Source: Planctomycetes bacterium UBA1146 (GTDB lineage: Bacteria > Planctomycetota > UBA8108 > UBA1146). Taken from it: a stretch of DNA of 28,578 nucleotides. The DNA lies in NCBI GenBank assembly GCA_002311345.1, contig DCAA01000042.1, positions 26,641 through 55,218 on the forward strand, read 5' to 3'. Positions 23,291 to 28,578 of the stretch are shown in pieces. A model generated the notes under the pieces. The model saw nothing but the letters and a program-made list of their open reading frames with translations, was not told where the DNA came from and ran no database searches. Positions within the stretch are counted from its first letter, which is position 1; each line of letters opens with the position of its first letter. The position numbers and the translations under genes were made by a program.

Positions 23291-23881
23291 ATGAACGCCA
23301 AGACAAACAAGAATGTTGCTAACCAGAACGTCGTCAGCAACAACTGTTGTATCGCAAATTACCCGACGGCTCGCGTCGTCACAGGTATCCTCGGGTTCCT
23401 CGCCCTCTGCACCATCGCAACCAACTACGCGGTCAACGCCGCGTTCGACATGAACATATTACTGTCGGTGGTTGCGACTGCGGCTGTCGCCTGTTTCGCT
23501 GCCTGCACCGCCAACATGTGGAAGAACGGCTTCCAGATCTTCACCGGCAAGGTCGACAACATCGTCGAGGCTTACTGTTTCTGGAACACCGCTGCGCGTG
23601 GTTTCCTGGTCGCCTGTGCGATCTTTAGTGCCGGAGCTTTCTTCTCTGCTCCTAGCACCTCCAGCATCGCCGCTTCTTTCGCGCCAGTGTTCTTCCCCTT
23701 CTTCGTAAGCATCTGCGGATACTTCGTCTGTAGAACCCTCTCGAATGCCTGCAGTTACTGTGTGCTCAACACCGAGAACATCAATGTGATCAACTGGCAA
23801 GAAAATGTCAGTAATGACACGAATGTCACTGCAGACAGTAATGCCGTAACTGCTGGTTCCGGTGTGACCGTAAATTCCTGA
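23291..23881 (+). CDS. Cys- and Asn-rich four-helix membrane protein of unknown function
   Basis: A 196-residue protein I cannot assign. An Asn/Lys-rich cytoplasmic-looking N-terminus (about 1-27) is followed by four hydrophobic segments at about 28-51, 54-75, 100-120 and 127-148. The last 40 residues are hydrophilic and rich in Asn, Thr, Val and Ser. Eleven cysteines are scattered through the protein, with CC at 19-20 and a C-x2-C pair at 154-157. The long hydrophobic stretches are Ala/Phe-rich. A longer frame starts at 23219, but it would translate the structured leader; ATG at 23291 begins right after AGGTCAGGC. It has its own leader and its own terminator, so it forms a separate transcription unit between the glycosyltransferase operon and the giant gene. 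Confidence 0.7.
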   Translation: MNAKTNKNVANQNVVSNNCCIANYPTARVVTGILGFLALCTIATNYAVNAAFDMNILLSVVATAAVACFAACTANMWKNGFQIFTGKVDNIVEAYCFWNTAARGFLVACAIFSAGAFFSAPSTSSIAASFAPVFFPFFVSICGYFVCRTLSNACSYCVLNTENINVINWQENVSNDTNVTADSNAVTAGSGVTVNS

Positions 23882-23917
23882 ACAGAATTTCGAACTACGC
23901 TATTATCGCTACCAACA

Positions 23918-23953
23918 GGGGTGAGGTGCCTACCGGGCACCTCACCCCTTGCT
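23918..23953 (+). terminator. Intrinsic terminator after the four-helix protein gene
   Basis: A perfect 13-bp stem (23918-23930 with 23936-23948) closes on the loop TACCG and is followed by TTGCTCTTA. It is placed 37 bases after the stop codon and isolates the gene from the giant ORF downstream. Confidence 0.85.
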
Positions 23954-24020
23954 CTTATTGAAGAAGCCCGTTACTCACATATCGTACCTCTCCCATATCA
24001 CAAACATCCATTTACAACGC

Positions 24021-24049
24021 TTGTAGGATTCCCCTCTGAATCATATTCT
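24021..24049 (+). promoter_or_regulatory. Candidate promoter of the giant surface-protein gene
   Basis: TTGTAG (24021-24026) and TATTCT (24044-24049) are separated by 17 bases, in a region noticeably more A+T-rich than its surroundings. The -35 box matches poorly (three of six), the -10 box in four of six. Transcription would begin near 24056, leaving a leader of about 125 bases. Confidence 0.35.
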
Positions 24050-24073
24050 TGAGGTCTATTCGTTTGTATTTAG

Positions 24074-24143
24074 CCTCGCCAAAGGCGGGGGTGAAGAGGT
24101 TGTATCGGTAGTCCAAACTTCACGGAGAGTTCTGATCTCTCCG
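24074..24143 (+). promoter_or_regulatory. Two hairpins in the leader of the giant gene
   Basis: The first hairpin pairs CCTCGCC (24074-24080) with GGCGGGG (24084-24090) over an AAA loop with one G-U. The second pairs CGGAGAG (24123-24129) with CTCTCCG (24137-24143) over a seven-base loop. Neither has a U-tract. They lie between the candidate promoter and the start codon and could stabilise the mRNA or regulate it; I recognise no riboswitch. Confidence 0.4.
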
Positions 24144-24180
24144 CAGGCCTATCGAGTCTTATATGTATTGGAAGAAGATT

Positions 24181-27100
24181 ATGCCCCCCCGTTCCCTCAC
24201 AGTTCTCCGGGTTCTTTCTACCGCCACCGTACTGCTGGTCGTTACCGTCATTTCAGGTGCCTCGGACCAGGTATTCATTGATACCGCCCAGGTAAAAATC
24301 TTCGGCGCAAACCAGGAATCTCATCTTGGAGCATCATCTTCGGGAGCCGGGGACGTCGACGGTGACGGGATTTCAGATATCGTTGTCGGAGCTCCGGGTG
24401 CAGATAACCGGTCTCATAACACCGGTGGAAACGCCTATATCATCAGGGGATCTGCGGATGTCGATACCGAAATCGATCTGAAATTCCCGCCTTCTGATTC
24501 GGTAGTAGTTCTGGAGGGGGCAACCCCGGGAGACCAACTTGGATTCTCCGTCTCCAATGCCGGAGACGTGAACGGCGACGGCATCGATGATTTCATCGTC
24601 GGTGCTCCGGGTGCGGTCAGTACCGATCCGATTCACCACGAACCGGATACAGGCAGAGCCTACATCATCTATGGATCGCCCAACCTCCCCCCCACCATCG
24701 ATGTCTCGAGCCTCGGAAGTGCCGGGATCACGATGATCGGTGGCCAAGAAGACGGCCGTTTCGGATCTGCAGTTTCGGGTGCCGGCGACTTCAATGGTGA
24801 CGGATATGGTGACGTGCTCGTCGGCGCTCCCAATGAAGAGCACAACCAAAATGGTGACGCCGGGGCTGCATACCTGATTCTGGGAGGCCCTTCACTTTCA
24901 TCCTGGATGGATTTCAGCACCGCCCAATCTGGTGTCGCCGTGTTCAAGACCGGCGGCCACGATAATAGAGTCGGATCTTCAGTGGCAGACCTGGAGGACT
25001 TCAATGGCGACGGGCATACCGACATCGCCATCGCCTCTCTGCGTTTCGGAGATGCTGCTAACCCCGCAGCCGGTCGTGCATGGATCATCTTCGGTGGAAG
25101 CACGCCTTCCGCAGAGATAAATCTGAACGAACTCTCTGACAGCGGGCTCTCCGGAGTAACCATCAGAACTCCAGTAGCCAACGATGAAGTGGGACAGTCC
25201 ATCAGTTGTGCCGGCGATGCTGATGCCGATGGAGACACAGAAGTCCTCGTCACTCGCTCGCTCGATGATCACGACCCAGAAACGATTGCGACGGTCGCTT
25301 ACCTCATTCGAGGAAGTTCCGATCCGGATGAGGAGATCAATCTCGCAGAGTCGCATCCCATGGTCACTCGCTATGACACCTTCTTTGATAACGAAGAGGA
25401 AGGCCAATCGGCCCACGGTACTTATGACGTTACCGGTGACGGCGTCGATGACCACATCGTGGGAATACCTCGTTCGGTACTGCTGGAGGTGGAAAAGGGC
25501 ATCGCGCACAGAGTGGATGGAGACCAGAATCTCGGTGGATCTCAGTTACTGGATCTGCTCCAGCATTCAGGTCGAGGTTTCATCGGTCTGGGGCAAGATC
25601 AGAAGGTCGGATATTCTGTTGGAGCTGCCGGGAACTTCAACGACGACCGCGGTAATGACATGATGATCGGTGCGCCGGGAACCAAGCCTTACGGTCGTAG
25701 CGAAGCGGGAGCCCTTTATGTTTTCCTCGGGCATTCCCTGCGCTCCCCCAATCAAGTCCAAACTGAAGCACTTGGCCAGACGGTATCGGTCTCGTGGAAC
25801 AATCGTGCGGTTTACGATCAAGTCGATCTGTTCCGCGACGGCTCCCACCATGCCACGCTGCCAGGAGATGCCGAGAGTTTCACGGACGAAAACGTGGCAG
25901 AAGGTAACCACACTTACAAGGTCAACGGAACTCGCCGCACTGTTACCTCCGTCAAGAAGAGCAGCAGTATCCGGGTTCTGGACCCTGCTGATATGCTGCA
26001 ATGCGTCTCGCACCAGCGTCAGGTCACATTCACATGGATGAATCAGGACACCGAATACGAAGCTATCGATGTCTACAGAGACGGCACCGTCATCGCCACA
26101 CTTGCAGGAACCGCCGAGATGTTCATCGATGCGGACGTCTCTTTTGGAAACCACGAATACCAGCTGGTCGAGCGCGGGGATCGTACAACCACCCTGCCTT
26201 CATCCTGCAGCATCATTGTATTGCAGCCGCCATACCTGGCGTTCTGCTCTGCAGCTCCCGATCCGGTAACCAACGAAAACGTTGCCCAACTGGACTGGTC
26301 GAACGGACCAGACACTCTCTATGAAGAAATTCTGATCTATCGAGATGGATCGCTGTTACAGACGCTTGCGGGGAATGCGGTATCAACCACCGACATCATC
26401 GACCCGGGCAGGTATGTCTACGAAATCGAGGCTCTCGCTGACGGTGGGCGCGCCACAAGCGCTCGTGCCAGTTGTGAAGTAACCGATCCGATCGCCCCTG
26501 AAAATCTCGTTTGTTCCGCCGATGTACACAACGTTACCTTCACCTGGAACAACACCGACGCGTACGATCAGATCATCATCGAGTTCGGTCCCGCGGACGG
26601 CTCCTCTCCTCCCGTACAGATCGCTCTGATCCCTGGAGGAATGGAGATTTACCAGACAGTGGTAACTGAGGCCGGTGACTATACCGTCTGTGTCCGTGGC
26701 GAAAAGTTCAACGGACAAAGTGGAAGAACCTGTTGCACCCTTTCGGTCCCGTTCCCTCTCGGAGCCACCAGTTGCTCCTCACAGGGAACTACCGTTTCTC
26801 TCAGTTGGTCCAACGGAGGCGACTATGACACCATCGCTGTTCGCAGAGATGGACTGTTGATCGACACCATATCCGGCGGACTCGAAACCTACACCGACGA
26901 ACAGGTCCCCTACGGGGACCACGAATATTCCCTGAGAGCGAAACTCCGCCTCGGAGTCACCGCACCGCAATCTTGCGGTCTCAGGGTGCTCGCCTCCCCG
27001 GAGAACATGACATGTCGTGGCGAGGCGGATCAAGTCCGCATCACCTGGGATAATCCTGCGACTGCATACACGAACATCGAGGTGCGTCGTGGCGACGATT

Positions 27101-28578
27101 TGATTGAAACGCTCTCTGGCGATGACACCGAATACGTCGACACGGGAAGATCGCCGGGAGAATACTCCTATTCACTGGCAGGAACACACGGTTCTAGCCG
27201 TAGTGATTCCAGCGATTGTGAAACGGTCATTCCCGAGCCAGTCAATACCCTCGGAACCAATCTACTCGAGGGAACCAACGCACTGCTGACATGGGCACCT
27301 ACCGATACTGACGTGGAGTCGGTCGAGATCTTCAGGGATGGATCCGCCATCGCGATCGTTCCTGCAACCTCGACCTCCTACATCGATCCGAATTTGGCTC
27401 CTGGCACTTACAACTACTGCGTCAGATCGCGCATTGGAGACAACTACAGTACTGATATTTGTAAAGATGCCATCGTGCCGATCCCACCCAACAGCATCGC
27501 ATGTAGCGTCGACTCTGCCATCGCCACCATCATGTGGGGCAACGGTGAAGTTTACGATACCGTGATTCTCAAGAGAGACGGTGGCACCATCGTCGAGTTC
27601 CTCGACGGAAGCGTGACCAGTTATGTCGATTCGAATCCCGGACCTGGACTTCACATGTACACGGTCTCAGGCAGGATCGGAGATTTCGTCTCCACCGATC
27701 TATCCTGCGTGGTCACCGTACCCTACCCGCCAGCGGATCTGGCTTGCTCTGTCTCCGGCGGGGTCGACTCGGTCCTTACCTGGGTGAACACCGAACCCTC
27801 CACGAGCATCCGTGTCTATCGCGATGGATCCCTGATCGACGAACTCGATCCTGCAAGCGCAGGCTATACCGATGCGGGAGTCGCTCCGGCGACGTACGAG
27901 TACTGCGTGGTCAATGTGTTTGCTCACGGTGACGGCGAGAAGACCAGTGCGTCTACCTGCTGCACCCTGATCGTGCCAGCACCACCGAGCGATTTCAGTT
28001 GTCTGTCCGTATCTGGAGATGTCGAGTTGGCATGGACCAATAACGACGCCTATGAGGATCTCACCCTTCTCAAGGACGGTGACGTGATCGCCGTGCTGGC
28101 GGGAACCGACAGTTCCTACACCGATTCTGCAGCGGGGCCAGGTAGCCACACCTACACCCTGAGCGGATCGATCGAGGGCAATAGTTCCGCGACCGTCTCC
28201 TGCACAGAAGATGTCCCGGCTGCCATCAACAACCCGATTGCCACTGCGCTTGCCTCTACGGTTTCGCTCACCTGGAACCACAACGGACCGGGTGACGAGG
28301 TTGACCTGACTCGTGACGGAGTACCGCTGACCACCCTGCCGATCAGTCAGACCTCCCACGAAGATGCCGGACTGAGCCCGGCTGTCTACGAGTACTGCTG
28401 GACGGTGAGGATCGGAGACGGCACCAGCCCGACGATCTGCAGAACCGCTCGCGTACTGGCGGATCCGACCGACTTCAATTGTGCTGCAGTCAGTGGAGAA
28501 GTCGATATCACCTGGACCAACAATGACATTTACGGTCAGTTCACGCTCAATCGTGATGGCCAGTTACTGGCGCTACTG
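24181..28578 (+). CDS. Giant secreted protein: FG-GAP propeller plus FN3-like repeats (3' end missing)
   Basis: The frame is open for 1466 codons from ATG at 24181 (GGAAGAAG just upstream) to the window end. Residues about 1-27 are a signal peptide. Residues about 40-510 hold seven FG-GAP units with calcium-binding D-x-D/N-x-D-G loops, e.g. GDVDGDGISDIVVG at 57-70, GDVNGDGIDDFIVG at 128-141, GDFNGDGYGDVLVG near 203 and EDFNGDGHTDIAIA near 272. The last units are more degenerate. Seven units make a complete integrin-alpha-like beta-propeller. From about residue 521 at least twelve FN3/Ig-like domains follow, each with a W-N/x, a YRDG-type turn and a G-x-Y strand. A cell-surface adhesin or matrix protein is likely. 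The true C-terminus, and any anchor or sorting signal, lies outside the window. Confidence 0.9.
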   Translation, partial: MPPRSLTVLRVLSTATVLLVVTVISGASDQVFIDTAQVKIFGANQESHLGASSSGAGDVDGDGISDIVVGAPGADNRSHNTGGNAYIIRGSADVDTEIDLKFPPSDSVVVLEGATPGDQLGFSVSNAGDVNGDGIDDFIVGAPGAVSTDPIHHEPDTGRAYIIYGSPNLPPTIDVSSLGSAGITMIGGQEDGRFGSAVSGAGDFNGDGYGDVLVGAPNEEHNQNGDAGAAYLILGGPSLSSWMDFSTAQSGVAVFKTGGHDNRVGSSVADLEDFNGDGHTDIAIASLRFGDAANPAAGRAWIIFGGSTPSAEINLNELSDSGLSGVTIRTPVANDEVGQSISCAGDADADGDTEVLVTRSLDDHDPETIATVAYLIRGSSDPDEEINLAESHPMVTRYDTFFDNEEEGQSAHGTYDVTGDGVDDHIVGIPRSVLLEVEKGIAHRVDGDQNLGGSQLLDLLQHSGRGFIGLGQDQKVGYSVGAAGNFNDDRGNDMMIGAPGTKPYGRSEAGALYVFLGHSLRSPNQVQTEALGQTVSVSWNNRAVYDQVDLFRDGSHHATLPGDAESFTDENVAEGNHTYKVNGTRRTVTSVKKSSSIRVLDPADMLQCVSHQRQVTFTWMNQDTEYEAIDVYRDGTVIATLAGTAEMFIDADVSFGNHEYQLVERGDRTTTLPSSCSIIVLQPPYLAFCSAAPDPVTNENVAQLDWSNGPDTLYEEILIYRDGSLLQTLAGNAVSTTDIIDPGRYVYEIEALADGGRATSARASCEVTDPIAPENLVCSADVHNVTFTWNNTDAYDQIIIEFGPADGSSPPVQIALIPGGMEIYQTVVTEAGDYTVCVRGEKFNGQSGRTCCTLSVPFPLGATSCSSQGTTVSLSWSNGGDYDTIAVRRDGLLIDTISGGLETYTDEQVPYGDHEYSLRAKLRLGVTAPQSCGLRVLASPENMTCRGEADQVRITWDNPATAYTNIEVRRGDDLIETLSGDDTEYVDTGRSPGEYSYSLAGTHGSSRSDSSDCETVIPEPVNTLGTNLLEGTNALLTWAPTDTDVESVEIFRDGSAIAIVPATSTSYIDPNLAPGTYNYCVRSRIGDNYSTDICKDAIVPIPPNSIACSVDSAIATIMWGNGEVYDTVILKRDGGTIVEFLDGSVTSYVDSNPGPGLHMYTVSGRIGDFVSTDLSCVVTVPYPPADLACSVSGGVDSVLTWVNTEPSTSIRVYRDGSLIDELDPASAGYTDAGVAPATYEYCVVNVFAHGDGEKTSASTCCTLIVPAPPSDFSCLSVSGDVELAWTNNDAYEDLTLLKDGDVIAVLAGTDSSYTDSAAGPGSHTYTLSGSIEGNSSATVSCTEDVPAAINNPIATALASTVSLTWNHNGPGDEVDLTRDGVPLTTLPISQTSHEDAGLSPAVYEYCWTVRIGDGTSPTICRTARVLADPTDFNCAAVSGEVDITWTNNDIYGQFTLNRDGQLLALL
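24340..25682 (+). repeat. Seven FG-GAP repeats
   Basis: Within the giant protein, the D-x-(D/N)-x-D-G-x-x-D cores lie at about residues 58, 129, 203, 273, 346, 417 and 486, spaced roughly 70 residues apart. The first four are canonical. The fifth (DADADGDTEVLV), the sixth (DVTGDGVDDHIVG) and the seventh (NFNDDRGNDMMIG) diverge. GAPG or GAPN follows several of them. Confidence 0.82.
25741..28578 (+). repeat. Array of at least twelve FN3/Ig-like domains
   Basis: Conserved tryptophans of the B-strand-like motif lie at residues 539, 619, 706, 789, 876, 956, 1038, 1119, 1201, 1285, 1365 and 1445 of the giant protein. The period is 80-87 residues. Most units read: Cys, 8-15 residues, W-x-N, about 10 residues, RDG, I-x-x-L, then Y-x-D, G-x-Y, and a second Cys before PP. 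The two Cys per domain probably form a disulfide. The nucleotide copies are diverged, so there is no recent duplication. The last unit is cut by the window. Confidence 0.85.

Noticed and set aside
24074..24143. Cyclic-di-GMP riboswitch in the leader of the giant gene
   Set aside because: The conserved GEMM core sequences are not present; only two simple hairpins are visible.
25567..26154. Minus-strand ORFs of 100-220 codons across 24373-28359
   Set aside because: They are antisense to the giant ORF, whose repeats explain the coding pattern; none has a recognisable domain.

Overview
The window reads as chromosomal DNA of a Gram-negative bacterium, moderately GC-rich by eye, most consistent with Planctomycetota or a close relative. 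This rests on the mix of families: a YdjY-domain protein, secreted squalene-cyclase-like repeats, a MamK-type actin, a secretin with a CHAT protease, futalosine-pathway MqnA, DUF502 and DUF1015 proteins, and a giant FG-GAP plus FN3-like surface protein. No single phylogenetic marker was aligned, so the placement is an inference. There is no CRISPR array, insertion sequence or prophage.

Region 1 (1-5071, minus strand): a compact operon of a YdjY-domain secreted protein, a squalene-cyclase-repeat secreted protein, a DUF1015 protein, a class V aminotransferase and a small membrane protein with a helix-turn-helix-like tail. The initiator tRNA gene lies downstream, cut by the window edge. Junctions are 4-base overlaps or very short gaps. 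Region 2 (5336-7610, plus): a coiled-coil protein and a MamK-like actin, closed by a 17-bp-stem terminator. Region 3 (7630-14367, minus): GluQRS (tRNA modification), then an exported CHAT protease, a secretin with a long C-terminal extension and a HEAT-type lipoprotein, with overlapping junctions among the last three.

Region 4 (14368-17255, plus): a long non-coding stretch holding a dense series of hairpins, two extended Shine-Dalgarno-like sequences, a 12-codon ORF and a strong terminator, followed by prfB (RF2) and glyA. trpS converges from the other strand (17287-18288). Region 5 (18516-23144, plus): a DUF502 membrane protein, then tRNA-Pro(GGG) and a tightly coupled set of a Kdo-kinase-like protein, MqnA and two glycosyltransferases. 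This suggests lipopolysaccharide core assembly, with a menaquinone gene in the middle. Region 6 (23209-28578, plus): a Cys- and Asn-rich four-helix membrane protein with its own leader and terminator, then the first 1466 codons of a giant secreted protein with a seven-repeat FG-GAP propeller and at least twelve FN3-like domains, running off the window.

The parts most worth attention are the structured RNA upstream of prfB, the CHAT-secretin-lipoprotein cassette, the MamK-like actin outside any magnetosome cluster, and the giant surface protein.
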